From NCBI GenBank assembly GCA_028227525.1, contig JAOJAE010000010.1:1-38884 (forward strand): a DNA stretch of 38,884 nt, given 5' to 3'. The stretch comes from Candidatus Pelagibacter sp. (GTDB lineage: Bacteria; Pseudomonadota; Alphaproteobacteria; Pelagibacterales; Pelagibacteraceae). Position 1 is the first letter of the stretch, and each line of letters starts with the position of its first letter. Shown in pieces: positions 6,592 to 15,693 of the stretch. Made by a program: the position numbers and the translations under genes. Under the pieces are notes generated by a model. It was not told where the DNA came from. It saw only the letters and a list, made by a program, of their open reading frames with translations, and did no database searches.

Positions 6592-9450
6592 TTATGCAGC
6601 AGTATCTTTGTACTCATCAATTGACGGGCACGAACATACTAAGTTTTTATCTCCATAAACATTATCAACTCTTGCAACTGGTGGCCAGTATTTAATCTGT
6701 TTTAAAAATTCAGAGGGATATGCTGCCTCTTCTCTTTCATACTTATGCTCCCACTTATTTGCAATTAGTTCTACGTGAGTATGTGGCGAATTTTTTATCG
6801 GATTATCAATTTTGTCATATTCCCCTGATTGAACTTTATCAATTTCTTCTTTAATTTTTTTCAATGTGTTGCAAAATCTATCAATTTCTTGAAGTCCTTC
6901 GCTTTCAGTTGGCTCTATCATCATTGTACCTGTTACAGGCCATGACATAGTTGGTGCATGAAAGCCAAAATCAATCAACCTTTTAGCAATATCTTCCTCA
7001 GTAATACCCACTTCAGACTTAATTTTTCTAATATCTATAATGCACTCATGAGCTACATTTCCATTTTTACCTTTATATAATATTGGGAATGTGTCTTTAA
7101 GTTTATGAGCCAGGTAATTTGCGTTTAAAATAGCAACTTGTGATGCTTTCTTAAGTCCTTCTGATCCCATCATTTTAATATACATCCAAGAAATTGATAG
7201 AATGCTCGAGCTTCCCCAAGGAGCTGCTGATACTGCGCCCATACCAGTCACTGGTCCACAATCTTTAATAACTGCGTGGTTTGGCAAGTATACTTCTAAG
7301 TGTCTTTTGCATGCTATCGGACCCATCCCTGGTCCACCACCTCCATGAGGGATACAAAATGTTTTGTGTAAATTTATATGACATACATCTGGGCCAAACT
7401 TTCCTGGCTTTGCAATTCCAACAAGTGCATTTAAGTTTGCACCATCCATATAAACCTGACCACCATTATTATGTATAAGTTCACAAATTTCCGTAATCTT
7501 TTCTTCAAACACACCGTGTGTAGATGGATAAGTAACCATTAATGCTGCTAAGTTTTCTGAATGAGTTGTTGCTTTTTCTTTTAAGTCTTCAATATCAACA
7601 TTTCCATGTTCATCACATTTAATCACTACCACTTTCATTCCAACCATTTGCGCACTTGCTGGATTGGTTCCATGTGCAGAACTTGGGATCAGACAAACGT
7701 TTCTATTTTTATCACCATTATTTTCATGATATTTTTTAATAACCATTAAACCAGCAAACTCACCTTGTGCACCAGCATTAGGTTGTAAAGAAACACCTGA
7801 AAAACCTGTAATTGATCTTAACCAATTTTTTAAATCAGTAAATAATGTTCGATATCCTTCCATTTGTTCCACTGGAGCAAAAGGATGTGGTTCAGAAAAT
7901 TCTCTCCAAGTAACTGGTATCATCTCTGCTACAGCATTTAGTTTCATTGTACATGACCCTAATGCAATCATTGATCTGTTAAGCGCTATATCAGCATCCT
8001 CTAATTTTTTTAGATATCTAAGCATTTCAGTTTCTGAATGATAACTATTGAATACAGGATGAGTTAAATATTCTGATGTTCTTAATAAATTTTTAGGTAA
8101 ATTTGATAGGTTTTCATTTAAATTTTCTTTTATTGCTTCAGAACAATTAAATATTTTTAATAATTGGTTTGCTCTGTAAACATTTTTTCTTTCATCAAAT
8201 GCAACTGAGAGCATTTCAGAATTAACTTTTCTTATGTTCACATTCTGTCTTAATGCATTTCTAAAAATAGAGTCCGTTTTATCTAAAGTTTTAATTGTAA
8301 CGGTATCAAAAAAGTGATCTGAATAAAGTTCATAGCCAGATTGCTTAATTTTATCTGCAAAATTTTTTGCTAATTGAGATGTATTTTCAGCAATTTTTCT
8401 TAAACCCTCTGGACCATGATAAATGGCGTAAGCCGCTGACACTATCGCTAATAAAGCTTGTGCGGTACAAATATTACTTGTCGCTTTATCTCTTCTTATA
8501 TGCTGCTCTCTTGTTTGAAGCGAAAGTCTATAAGCTTTGTTTCCATGGCGATCAACAGAAACCCCTATAATTCTACCAGGCATTGATCTTTTATATTCAT
8601 CTTTAGTTGCAAAAAAACCAGCATGGGGACCACCATAACCCATTGGAATTCCAAATCTTTGTGAACTTCCAACAGCAATATCAGCACCTAGTTCAGCAGG
8701 AGTTTTTAATTTAGCTAAAGCTAACAGATCACAGACCAACACAGCTTTACCATTGTTTTTATGTATTTTGCTTATGGCTTCACTTGGATCTTTAATATCT
8801 CCTAAGGTTCCAGGATACTGTAAAATACCACAGACAATATCTTCATTAATATCTGTTCCTTCATCACCTACAACAACAGTTAAACCTAGAGGTTCTGCTC
8901 TAGTTTTAATAACATCAATAGTTTGTGGATGACAATCTTTTGAAACAAAAACTATATTAGAGTCATTTTTGCACAATCTATAGCTCAAACCTACAGCTTC
9001 AGCTGCTGCAGTTCCCTCATCTAATAAAGATGCATTTGCAATATCCAAACCTGTAAAATCAATTATCATTTGTTGGAAATTTAAAAGCATCTCCAACCTT
9101 CCTTGTGCCACTTCTGGCTGATAAGGAGTATAAGAAGTATACCATCCCGGATTTTCTAAAATATTTCTTAAAATTACATAAGGTGTATAGGTACCGTAAT
9201 AACCCATGCCAATAAAATTTGAATAAATTCTGTTTTGTTTTGAAATAACTTTTAATTTTCTCAAAGCTTCATATTCAGAATTTGGTTCACCAATTCCTAA
9301 ATCTTCCTTAAGTAGTATTTTTTCAGGAACAGTTTTTGAAATTAAGTCATCTAAATTTTCAAAACCAAGCTCATTCAACATTTTTTGTTGATCAGCTTCT
9401 GATGGACCAATGTGTCTTTTAATAAAATCTTTTTGAGAACTTTTAAGCAT
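6592..9450 (-). CDS. gcvP: Glycine dehydrogenase (decarboxylating), P protein
   Basis: This is the long single-chain P protein of the glycine cleavage system, about 952 residues. It decarboxylates glycine and passes the aminomethyl group to lipoyl-GcvH. The N-terminus carries FIKRHIGPSEADQQKMLNEL, typical of full-length GcvP. The pyridoxal-phosphate lysine is Lys696 in NLHKTFCIPHGGGGPGMGPI, and DEGTAAAEA and GYGGPHAGFFA mark the N-terminal half. The frame is open to a TTG at 9474, but the ATG at 9450-9448 lies one base after the gcvH stop and gives the expected N-terminus (MLKSSQKDF), so I chose it. The gene is the third in gcvT-gcvH-gcvP and should be controlled by the upstream glycine riboswitch. 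Confidence 0.97.
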   Translation of the reverse strand: MLKSSQKDFIKRHIGPSEADQQKMLNELGFENLDDLISKTVPEKILLKEDLGIGEPNSEYEALRKLKVISKQNRIYSNFIGMGYYGTYTPYVILRNILENPGWYTSYTPYQPEVAQGRLEMLLNFQQMIIDFTGLDIANASLLDEGTAAAEAVGLSYRLCKNDSNIVFVSKDCHPQTIDVIKTRAEPLGLTVVVGDEGTDINEDIVCGILQYPGTLGDIKDPSEAISKIHKNNGKAVLVCDLLALAKLKTPAELGADIAVGSSQRFGIPMGYGGPHAGFFATKDEYKRSMPGRIIGVSVDRHGNKAYRLSLQTREQHIRRDKATSNICTAQALLAIVSAAYAIYHGPEGLRKIAENTSQLAKNFADKIKQSGYELYSDHFFDTVTIKTLDKTDSIFRNALRQNVNIRKVNSEMLSVAFDERKNVYRANQLLKIFNCSEAIKENLNENLSNLPKNLLRTSEYLTHPVFNSYHSETEMLRYLKKLEDADIALNRSMIALGSCTMKLNAVAEMIPVTWREFSEPHPFAPVEQMEGYRTLFTDLKNWLRSITGFSGVSLQPNAGAQGEFAGLMVIKKYHENNGDKNRNVCLIPSSAHGTNPASAQMVGMKVVVIKCDEHGNVDIEDLKEKATTHSENLAALMVTYPSTHGVFEEKITEICELIHNNGGQVYMDGANLNALVGIAKPGKFGPDVCHINLHKTFCIPHGGGGPGMGPIACKRHLEVYLPNHAVIKDCGPVTGMGAVSAAPWGSSSILSISWMYIKMMGSEGLKKASQVAILNANYLAHKLKDTFPILYKGKNGNVAHECIIDIRKIKSEVGITEEDIAKRLIDFGFHAPTMSWPVTGTMMIEPTESEGLQEIDRFCNTLKKIKEEIDKVQSGEYDKIDNPIKNSPHTHVELIANKWEHKYEREEAAYPSEFLKQIKYWPPVARVDNVYGDKNLVCSCPSIDEYKDTAA

Positions 9451-9451
9451 T

Positions 9452-9832
9452 TTAATTTCCGCTTTCCTTTGCAAATTTATCGTATTCTTCTTTGTTCATT
9501 AAAGAATCTAGTTCACTACTATCTTTAATCTTTAATTTAAAAAACCAAGCTTCATTTTCTGGGTCTGAATTAATTTTTCCTGGATCATCCACAATTGCCT
9601 GATTATTTTCCATTACTTCACCTGAAATTGGAGTATAAACATCGCTTGCTGCTTTTGTAGATTCTACTACTCCTGCATTACCATCTTTTTCTACAGACGA
9701 TCCTACATCTGGTAACTCTACAAAAACTATATCTCCCAACATTTCTGTTGCATGTTGTGTAATACCTACGGTTCCTACATCACCCTCAATTTTAATCCAT
9801 TCGTGTTCTTTGGAATATTTAACTTCACTCAT
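9452..9832 (-). CDS. gcvH: Glycine cleavage system H protein (lipoyl carrier)
   Basis: The 126-residue protein is the lipoyl-bearing shuttle of the glycine cleavage system, moving the aminomethyl group between GcvP, GcvT and the L protein. The lipoylated lysine is Lys60 in [19 protein letters not shown]. The N-terminal motif [20 protein letters not shown] and the [13 protein letters not shown] segment are family hallmarks, and the length is normal. Its start overlaps the gcvT stop by one base (TAATG), and its stop lies one base before the gcvP start, so all three genes should be translated as a unit. The E3 (L protein) gene is not in this window. Confidence 0.97.
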   Translation of the reverse strand: MSEVKYSKEHEWIKIEGDVGTVGITQHATEMLGDIVFVELPDVGSSVEKDGNAGVVESTKAASDVYTPISGEVMENNQAIVDDPGKINSDPENEAWFFKLKIKDSSELDSLMNKEEYDKFAKESGN

Positions 9833-10935
9833 TAGTTTGCTCCTTTCACATAACTTTTTTTATAAAATGGTAATCCACAAATATTTGCTGGATATTTTTT
9901 TCCTCTTACTTCAAGAAAAACTTTTGTATCTTTTTTTGAAAAAATTTGATCCACAAAACCCATCGCTATAGGTCCATTAACACTTGGTCCAAAAGTACCA
10001 CTCGTAACTTCTCCAATCATCTCTTCACTTTCATTGTAAATTTTAGTTTTTTCTCTTGCAATCAGTCTTCCTTCTGGCTTGATACCAACTCTAATTTTTT
10101 TAGCTCCATCTCTAATTTGATTAATAATTTTATCAGATCCAATAAAACCTCCGTTATTTATTCTCTCTTTAGAAATTGCCCATTTAAGACTGGCCTCGAT
10201 TGGTGTTGTTTCAATACCAAGTTCATGTCCATACAAACACAGCCCTGCTTCAAGTCTTAGTGTGTCTCTAGCTCCAAGACCAATTAATTTGGCACCTTTT
10301 TCTAACAATTCTTGAGTAAATACTTCTGCTAATTCATTTCTAATTGAAATTTCAAATCCATCTTCTCCAGTATAACCAGATCTTGTCACATATAATTTTT
10401 GATCTTTATAAGTGAACCAATTGCCTGACATAAAATTCAAATCTTCTACTTTGTCTAAAATTTGATTTAAAATATCAACTGATTTAGGTCCTTGTACAGC
10501 AATTAAAGATCTTTGATCATCAAGAACCATTTTATATTTATCTTTTAGTAAACCAGTTAAAATTTTAAAATCATTATCTTTACAGGCTGCATTTAAAATT
10601 ATTAAAAAACCTTCTTCTAATTTAGTGATAATTAAGTCATCATGCACACCAGCTTTATCATTCATTAAAAAACTGTATTTTGATGAATTCAATTTCAAAT
10701 TTTTTAAATCTAGAGGAAAAATCTTTTCTAAATCTTCAATCAAATTATCGTCACCATAGATAAATAACTGCCCCATGTGTGAAACATCAAAAATTCCAGA
10801 ATTTGATCTAGTAAATTTATGCTCTTCAATAATACCTGAACTGTATTGAATTGGCATTTCGTAACCAGCAAACTCTACAAACTTAGCTTGATTAACTTGG
10901 TGAAGTTTATTTAAAGATGTTTTTTTTATTTCCAT
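9832..10935 (-). CDS. gcvT: Glycine cleavage system T protein (aminomethyltransferase)
   Basis: The 367-residue protein transfers the C1 unit from aminomethyl-lipoyl-GcvH to tetrahydrofolate, giving 5,10-methylene-THF and ammonia. The N-terminus carries [21 protein letters not shown] and [11 protein letters not shown]. The folate/lipoyl-binding central part contains [13 protein letters not shown] and [20 protein letters not shown], and the C-terminal barrel includes [21 protein letters not shown]. The ATG at 10935-10933 follows the tandem glycine riboswitch by about 15 bases, with only a weak purine-rich stretch before it. That fits riboswitch control of ribosome access. This is the first gene of the gcvTHP operon. 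Confidence 0.97.
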   Translation of the reverse strand: MEIKKTSLNKLHQVNQAKFVEFAGYEMPIQYSSGIIEEHKFTRSNSGIFDVSHMGQLFIYGDDNLIEDLEKIFPLDLKNLKLNSSKYSFLMNDKAGVHDDLIITKLEEGFLIILNAACKDNDFKILTGLLKDKYKMVLDDQRSLIAVQGPKSVDILNQILDKVEDLNFMSGNWFTYKDQKLYVTRSGYTGEDGFEISIRNELAEVFTQELLEKGAKLIGLGARDTLRLEAGLCLYGHELGIETTPIEASLKWAISKERINNGGFIGSDKIINQIRDGAKKIRVGIKPEGRLIAREKTKIYNESEEMIGEVTSGTFGPSVNGPIAMGFVDQIFSKKDTKVFLEVRGKKYPANICGLPFYKKSYVKGAN

Positions 10936-10949
10936 ATTAACTCATTGTA

Positions 10950-11095
10950 CCCATCTGTATATTTGCCTGAGAGTTTTGCTCCTTCGGCGAGAACTTAATC
11001 TCTTTCCAGAGTTAATATGTTACGGTCCTTTTTACCTGAGAGTTTCCTGGGTAGTTGCTCCTTCGGTGCTACAAAATTAGTAGTCTCTCCCGTTG
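10950..11095 (-). promoter_or_regulatory. Tandem glycine riboswitch upstream of gcvT
   Basis: Read on the minus strand, two glycine aptamers follow each other. The first, about 11095 down to 11023, contains the block CGGGAGAGACTAC, the core GCACCGAAGGAGCAA and the closing AACTCTCAGGTAAAAAGGACC. The second, about 11010 down to 10950, begins CTGGAAAGAGATTAAG and contains CGCCGAAGGAGCAAAACTCTC, then AGGCAAATATACAGATGGG. The paired CCGAAGGAGCAA and CTCAGG elements are the signature of the glycine riboswitch. The gcvT ATG starts about 15 bases after the second aptamer, and I see no U-run terminator hairpin in between. Translational control, or glycine-activated expression, is therefore more likely than transcription termination. 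A possible -35 (TTGACC, 11129-11124) overlaps the stop of the upstream transporter gene, but no -10 at normal spacing is convincing. Confidence 0.95.
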
Positions 11096-11125
11096 ACTTA
11101 TAACTTATCAATTATTTAAGAATGG

Positions 11126-12004
11126 TCAATTAGAAATACTTTTTTTATTCTTAGATAATAATGAATAAAACTGTATTAAAACGGCAAAAAGAATTATTGC
11201 TCCACCAATCAGTCCATACATTGATGGTCTTTCACTTACAAATATAAAGGCCCAAATAGGACCAAGCACTGATTCTGACAGCATAATTATTCCAACCATT
11301 GCTGAAGGTGTTGTCCTTGCACCTGTTGTAATAAATATAAAACCTAAACCTACTTGAAAACAACCAGCTAAAAAACCTAAAAAGATATCATGTGGTGAAA
11401 TCATAATTTTTGTTGATAAGAAATAACCTATTAAGCAAGAACATATCCCAGCATAAAACTGTGCAGGAACCATATCAACGGATGGAAATTTTCTAACAAT
11501 CATTATTAAGATTGCAAAAGTAATTGGCATAGTAAAAGCAGCTAAATTCCCAGATAGTTCTCCTGGTGTTAATGAATTACCAACCATGAGTAATACTCCA
11601 GTCATAGCAAGAATAATTGATGTCAAAGTAACTGCTGAAATTTTTTCTTTTAAAAAAAAGTATCCAAATATAGCTAGAAATAAAATTTGAAGTGATATAA
11701 TAAAATTCGTATTAGCAACAGTGGTTTGGTACATAGCAAATACATAACCACAGAACCCAAAAGATAAAATAATTCCACCTATAAATCCTGGAAGTCCTGA
11801 ATCTTTAAAAGCTTTAAATGTTTTTTTTCTATAACTAATGATTAAAAAAGTTAAGACTGTTAATGAAAAGAATAAAGATCTCCAAAACAATATTTGCCAT
11901 AAAGTTGCACCTTCAAAAGACTTTACGATCAGCCCTCCAAAACTCAAACTACAGGCTCCTAGAAATACTAATAAAGGTCCTGGAAGTTTATTGATTATGT
12001 TCAT
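11126..12004 (-). CDS. EamA/DMT-superfamily transporter
   Basis: The 292-residue, strongly hydrophobic protein has about ten membrane segments arranged as two repeated halves, the EamA (drug/metabolite transporter) pattern. The first half runs from LLVFLGACSLSFGGLIVKSF to about residue 145 and the second from FAILIMIVRKF to the C-terminus. The late segment MLSESVLGPIWAFIFVSERPS is typical of the family. These carriers usually export or exchange amino acids and small metabolites; the substrate here cannot be read. The ATG overlaps the pxpC stop by one base, so it is translationally coupled to the 5-oxoprolinase genes and may move 5-oxoproline, glutamate or a related compound (inference). The gene ends about 30 bases before the riboswitch. 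Confidence 0.88.
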   Translation of the reverse strand: MNIINKLPGPLLVFLGACSLSFGGLIVKSFEGATLWQILFWRSLFFSLTVLTFLIISYRKKTFKAFKDSGLPGFIGGIILSFGFCGYVFAMYQTTVANTNFIISLQILFLAIFGYFFLKEKISAVTLTSIILAMTGVLLMVGNSLTPGELSGNLAAFTMPITFAILIMIVRKFPSVDMVPAQFYAGICSCLIGYFLSTKIMISPHDIFLGFLAGCFQVGLGFIFITTGARTTPSAMVGIIMLSESVLGPIWAFIFVSERPSMYGLIGGAIILFAVLIQFYSLLSKNKKSISN

Positions 12005-12948
12005 TAAATTTGTGAGAGTAAATTCTGAGTTTCCATCTCATACAACTTAAATAAAGTTTCTGCATCAGATAATTCAATTTCTTTAAACTTTATTTTTGAG
12101 CCAGGTGCTATTTGAACTAATCTGTCATAATCAACACTAGCGACAACTGCAATTTTTGGATATCCGCCAATTGTTCCATGATCTGATAGCATTATAATAG
12201 GGTTACCATCCGCTGGAACCTGAATAACACCTTTCAGTAAACCTTCGGATTTAATATTTGTATTTACAATATTTTCAATTTTTGGACCTTCTAATCTCAT
12301 TCCCATTCTGTCAGACAATTTTGAAACTATATATTCTTTTTCTAGGAATTTTTTTTTTCCTTCGTCTGAGAAGTAGTCAAAGTTAGTTCCTTTCATTATT
12401 CTAATATTTTCTATTTTTGAATTTAGATAATTAATTTTCTTTTTATTTATATTTTCATTAACTTTTGAAATTTTAATTTCCTGATCGTTTTCTAATTTTT
12501 TTCCATCATTAGAGCCAATGTTTGCTTTTGTGTTAATTGAGCAACTACCCCATTGTAGTTTTAAATCAAAACTACCTGAAATAGCTAAGTAGCCATAAAC
12601 AGATTTATTTGTAGATAAAATATCAATCTCATCTTCATTTTTTAATTCATAAGTTTCGTAACAGTTTCCATCAATTTCTTTATCATTTTGTCTTATCTTA
12701 AAAACAACATCTCCAGTAATGACTATGTTAACTTTATCACCATAAAACTTTAATAATGGGCCCTGATACGCAAATTCAACAACAGGTAAATCTAATTTGT
12801 TACCTACCAACTTATTAGCTAATAAATAACTTCTGTTATCCATCGCTCCACTAAACGGAATACCTATATGATATAAATTTTCTCTACCTTTATCTTGAAA
12901 GGTAGTGTTTATACCGGCTCTTATTACTTTAAAATAATTATTGCTCAT
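12004..12948 (-). CDS. pxpC: 5-oxoprolinase subunit C (PxpC; KipA / carboxyltransferase-like)
   Basis: The 314-residue protein matches PxpC/KipA, one of three subunits of the bacterial ATP-dependent 5-oxoprolinase that opens 5-oxoproline to glutamate. Diagnostic stretches are VIRAGINTTFQDKGRENLYH, GIPFSGAMDNRSYLLANKLV, KLSDRMGMRLEGP, and the C-terminal LKGVIQVPADGNPIIMLSDH followed by TIGGYPKIAVV. Its start overlaps the end of pxpB by 11 bases and its stop overlaps the start of the EamA transporter by one base. KipA was first named as a regulator of a sporulation kinase in Bacillus, but with all three pxp genes together the oxoprolinase role is the better reading. Confidence 0.93.
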   Translation of the reverse strand: MSNNYFKVIRAGINTTFQDKGRENLYHIGIPFSGAMDNRSYLLANKLVGNKLDLPVVEFAYQGPLLKFYGDKVNIVITGDVVFKIRQNDKEIDGNCYETYELKNEDEIDILSTNKSVYGYLAISGSFDLKLQWGSCSINTKANIGSNDGKKLENDQEIKISKVNENINKKKINYLNSKIENIRIMKGTNFDYFSDEGKKKFLEKEYIVSKLSDRMGMRLEGPKIENIVNTNIKSEGLLKGVIQVPADGNPIIMLSDHGTIGGYPKIAVVASVDYDRLVQIAPGSKIKFKEIELSDAETLFKLYEMETQNLLSQI

Positions 12949-13615
12949 TATAATTTTTATATTCTTCTAATGTAATTTGTTTAAATTTGACTGTATCTCC
13001 AGGATTAATTAAATTTGGATTTTTTTCTTTAGAACTATCAAAAACTTCTAATGGAGTATTACCAATTATGTTCCAACCACCAGGACTTTCAAAAGTATAA
13101 ATATTAGCAAACTGCTCTGTCATGCCTACTGATCCTTTGGGAACTTTTACTCTTGGGGTTTCTAAACGTTGAGCTCTCAATTGTTCTTCTAAATCACCTA
13201 AGAAAGGCATTCCAGCAATGAAACCCGTCATATAACAAAAAAATTCTTTATTAAAAAAATTTTCTAAAATTTGCTCTCTTTTAAGATCTAATTTTTTTTC
13301 CAATCTTTCCATGTCTAAAGAAAAAGATTTATCGCAACAAACTGGTATTTTTAAATTTTTACCTATTGTTTTTGTGTCTTCACTCTGGCTAAGTTTTTCA
13401 ATTTCTTGTTTAATTTCCCTAAAATTTGTTACTTTTAGATCGTAAGAAATTATTAATTTATTATAGGAAGGAGTTAGATTGTTAACTCCTTTAATATTAT
13501 TTTCTTTAATAGTATTAAAATATTTAATTACATCCGAGTTAATTTCTTTATTAACTTCATCTCCAAAGTCACAGTAAAGAGCTGCGTCACCAAGATTTGA
13601 TATATTTTTTATCAT
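12938..13615 (-). CDS. pxpB: 5-oxoprolinase subunit B (PxpB; KipI family)
   Basis: The 225-residue protein matches PxpB/KipI, with an N-terminal domain starting NISNLGDAALYCDFGDEVN and a cyclophilin-like C-terminal domain containing TGFIAGMPFLGDL, RVKVPKGSVGM and the family motif YTFESPGGWNIIGNTPLEVF. It is thought to act with PxpC in the phosphorylation and ring-opening of 5-oxoproline. The ATG (13615-13613) is divergent from pxpA, with 28 bases between the two chosen starts. That leaves almost no room for two independent promoters. The gene is the first of the minus-strand unit pxpB-pxpC-EamA. Confidence 0.93.
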   Translation of the reverse strand: MIKNISNLGDAALYCDFGDEVNKEINSDVIKYFNTIKENNIKGVNNLTPSYNKLIISYDLKVTNFREIKQEIEKLSQSEDTKTIGKNLKIPVCCDKSFSLDMERLEKKLDLKREQILENFFNKEFFCYMTGFIAGMPFLGDLEEQLRAQRLETPRVKVPKGSVGMTEQFANIYTFESPGGWNIIGNTPLEVFDSSKEKNPNLINPGDTVKFKQITLEEYKNYNEQ

Positions 13616-13643
13616 GCCATGTTATACTTCAACAATTAAGACT

Positions 13644-14417
13644 ATGGAAATTAATATAAATTGTGATTTAGGTGAAAAATCTAAACATCATTCTAATAAG
13701 TATGATCCAGATTTACTTGGAATAGTAAATTCAGCAAATGTTGCTTGTGGATTTCATGCTGGTGATGATGAGTCAATGAATCAAGTGGTTAAAATATCAA
13801 AAAAAAATGGAGTGAGTATCGGTGCACATCCATCTTTTAATGATCCCGAAAATTTTGGAAGACAAAGAATGAATTTATCTTCTGATGAAATTAAAAAATT
13901 AATCGTTGATCAATATGAAATATTACAAAAGATTGCAGATAGTTATGGAGAAAAAGTTACTCATATAAAGCCTCATGGTGCGCTTAATAATATGGCCTGT
14001 GAAGATATTGAGCTTGCAACAACTTTAGCTAAAGCAATAAATGAAATTAGTAAAGATTTAATCTATTTAGTTCCAACTGGATCTAAAATGGAAGTAGCTG
14101 CTAATAAACTTAATATGAAAATTGCATGCGAAATTTTTGCTGACAGAAATTATGAAGACGATGGAAATTTAGTTTCCAGAAAAAAACCACATGCTCTAAT
14201 AACAGATCCAGAAGAAGCTAAAAAACATGTGTTAAACATGGTAAAAAATCAGTCTCTTAATTGTCACAGTGGAAAACAAATACCTTGTGAAATAGACTCT
14301 GTATGCATACATGGAGATAATGAAAGTTCGTTGGCTACCGCAAGATCAATAAAAGAAAATTTATTAGAAAATGGACTTAAATTAAAACCATTAAACCAAA
14401 TGAATAAATTTATATGA
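13644..14417 (+). CDS. pxpA: 5-oxoprolinase subunit A (PxpA; LamB/YcsF family)
   Basis: The 257-residue protein is the LamB/YcsF family subunit of 5-oxoprolinase. Diagnostic features are the N-terminal INCDLGE, SANVACGFHAGDDESM, GAHPSFNDPENFGRQRM, THIKPHGALNNMA and the C-terminal CIHGDNESSL. The conserved Asp, His and Glu residues in these motifs probably form the active site. I chose the ATG at 13644 (MEININCDLGE), because the family starts there. An in-frame ATG at 13614 would add ten poorly conserved residues and overlap the pxpB start. The stop overlaps the next TPR gene by four bases (ATGA). The split of pxpA from pxpBC onto a divergent transcript is unusual, since the three are often collinear. 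Confidence 0.93.
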   Translation: MEININCDLGEKSKHHSNKYDPDLLGIVNSANVACGFHAGDDESMNQVVKISKKNGVSIGAHPSFNDPENFGRQRMNLSSDEIKKLIVDQYEILQKIADSYGEKVTHIKPHGALNNMACEDIELATTLAKAINEISKDLIYLVPTGSKMEVAANKLNMKIACEIFADRNYEDDGNLVSRKKPHALITDPEEAKKHVLNMVKNQSLNCHSGKQIPCEIDSVCIHGDNESSLATARSIKENLLENGLKLKPLNQMNKFI

Positions 14418-14902
14418 TTATTAAAAAAACTTTTTTTACACTTTTAGTATTAGTTCTATTATCAACAAATTCATACTCAGCAGGTACAGACAGCACTGCT
14501 AAAGTAAAATCTGATTATGATAAAGCTGTAACAATAATAAAAGCTGCTAAAAAATATGAAAAAAAGGGAAAATTAGACAAAGCAAAAAAAAGATATGAAA
14601 AGGCGCAATCTTTATTAATCAAATCAAATAAAAAAAAACCACTTCAAGCTGACACCTTAAACTATCTAGGTTTTACAACTAGAAAACTAGGAGATTATGA
14701 AAATGGTGAAAAATATTATCTTTTAGGACTAGAAATTAATCCAAATCATGTTGGTATTAATGAATATCTAGGTGAACTGTATGTAGCAACTAATAGATTA
14801 GATTTAGCAAAGGAAAGGTTAAAAGTATTAGAAAATTGTAATTGTGAAGAGTATGGTGAGTTAAAAGAAATTATTGAAGGTACCAAGAAATCAAAATACT
14901 AA
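14414..14902 (+). CDS. Secreted TPR-repeat protein
   Basis: The 162-residue protein has a clear signal peptide, [20 protein letters not shown], with a likely cleavage after SYSA, so it should be periplasmic. The mature part is lysine-rich and carries about three tetratricopeptide-like helix pairs: [40 protein letters not shown] and [20 protein letters not shown]. Its C-terminus holds two cysteines in ENCNCEE. TPR proteins of this kind usually serve as scaffolds; the partner is unknown. Its start overlaps the pxpA stop by four bases and it ends five bases before the DUF1445 gene, so it is part of the pxpA operon even though its content suggests no metabolic step. Confidence 0.85.
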   Translation: MIIKKTFFTLLVLVLLSTNSYSAGTDSTAKVKSDYDKAVTIIKAAKKYEKKGKLDKAKKRYEKAQSLLIKSNKKKPLQADTLNYLGFTTRKLGDYENGEKYYLLGLEINPNHVGINEYLGELYVATNRLDLAKERLKVLENCNCEEYGELKEIIEGTKKSKY

Positions 14903-14907
14903 ATCCT

Positions 14908-15693
14908 ATGCTTGATATTCAAGATCCAAATGAAGCTAGAAAAATTATAAGAGATAATAAATATACTGAACAAACGGCAGGAACTGCAAATAAATTTGTT
15001 CAAGGTAATCTTTGTATTCTTCCAAGTAAATATGCAATGGATTTTGCATCTTTTTGCCAAAAAAACCCAAAGCCTTGTCCATTGATTGGTTTTGGCACTA
15101 AAGGAGATCCTTCATTAAAAGATTTAGGTGATATAGATATTCGAACAGATGTTCCTCAATATAGAATTTGGGAAAAAGGAAAACTTATAGATGAGCCCTA
15201 TGATATTAAAAAATATTGGAATGATGATTTAACTACATTTGTTCTAGGTTGCTCAATGTCTTTTGAGCTTCCTTTAATAGAAGCTGGAATTCCTATTCAA
15301 CATATTGAAAATAATACTATTGTTCCAATGTACCAAACATCAATTGACTGTGAACCTGCGGGACAATTTTCGGGTAAACTTGTTGTTTCAATGAGACCTT
15401 TAAATTCAAAAGACGCAATAAGATCAATACAAATTAGTTCTAGATTTCCAGCAGTTCATGGAGCACCTATTCATTTAGGAGATCCAGCTGAAATTGGAAT
15501 AAAAGATATTATGAAGCCTGAGTATGGGGATGCGCCAAGATCATTTAAAAATAATGAAATACCAGTTTTTTGGGCATGTGGAGTTACTCCACAGTCAGTT
15601 CTAGAAAATTCAAAGCCAGATTTTTGTATAACACATAGTCCTGGTAAAATGCTTATAACTGATAAATTGAATAACGATCTTGCAGCTTTATAG
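14908..15693 (+). CDS. DUF1445 / UPF0317 family putative hydro-lyase, D-glutamate-cyclase-like
   Basis: The 261-residue protein belongs to the DUF1445 family. Family segments include [49 protein letters not shown], the central [46 protein letters not shown] and [12 protein letters not shown]. The mammalian mitochondrial enzyme that shares this domain converts D-glutamate to 5-oxo-D-proline. Bacterial members are usually annotated as putative hydro-lyases. Its position directly after pxpA, in a locus with pxpBC, supports a function on glutamate or 5-oxoproline here, but this is inference from neighbourhood. The stop abuts the livF stop on the other strand with no spacer. Confidence 0.85.
   Translation: MLDIQDPNEARKIIRDNKYTEQTAGTANKFVQGNLCILPSKYAMDFASFCQKNPKPCPLIGFGTKGDPSLKDLGDIDIRTDVPQYRIWEKGKLIDEPYDIKKYWNDDLTTFVLGCSMSFELPLIEAGIPIQHIENNTIVPMYQTSIDCEPAGQFSGKLVVSMRPLNSKDAIRSIQISSRFPAVHGAPIHLGDPAEIGIKDIMKPEYGDAPRSFKNNEIPVFWACGVTPQSVLENSKPDFCITHSPGKMLITDKLNNDLAAL

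Noticed and set aside
7281..8570. Open frames on the plus strand within gcvP, and similar antisense frames inside icd, guaA, guaB, rlmE and recA
   Set aside because: They lie fully inside strongly conserved genes, show no recognisable domain or start signal, and have the composition expected of a reversed frame in an AT-rich gene.
9451..9474. Upstream TTG start for gcvP
   Set aside because: It would overlap gcvH by 23 bases and add MQRKAEIK, which does not match the family N-terminus; the ATG at 9450 lies one base after the gcvH stop.
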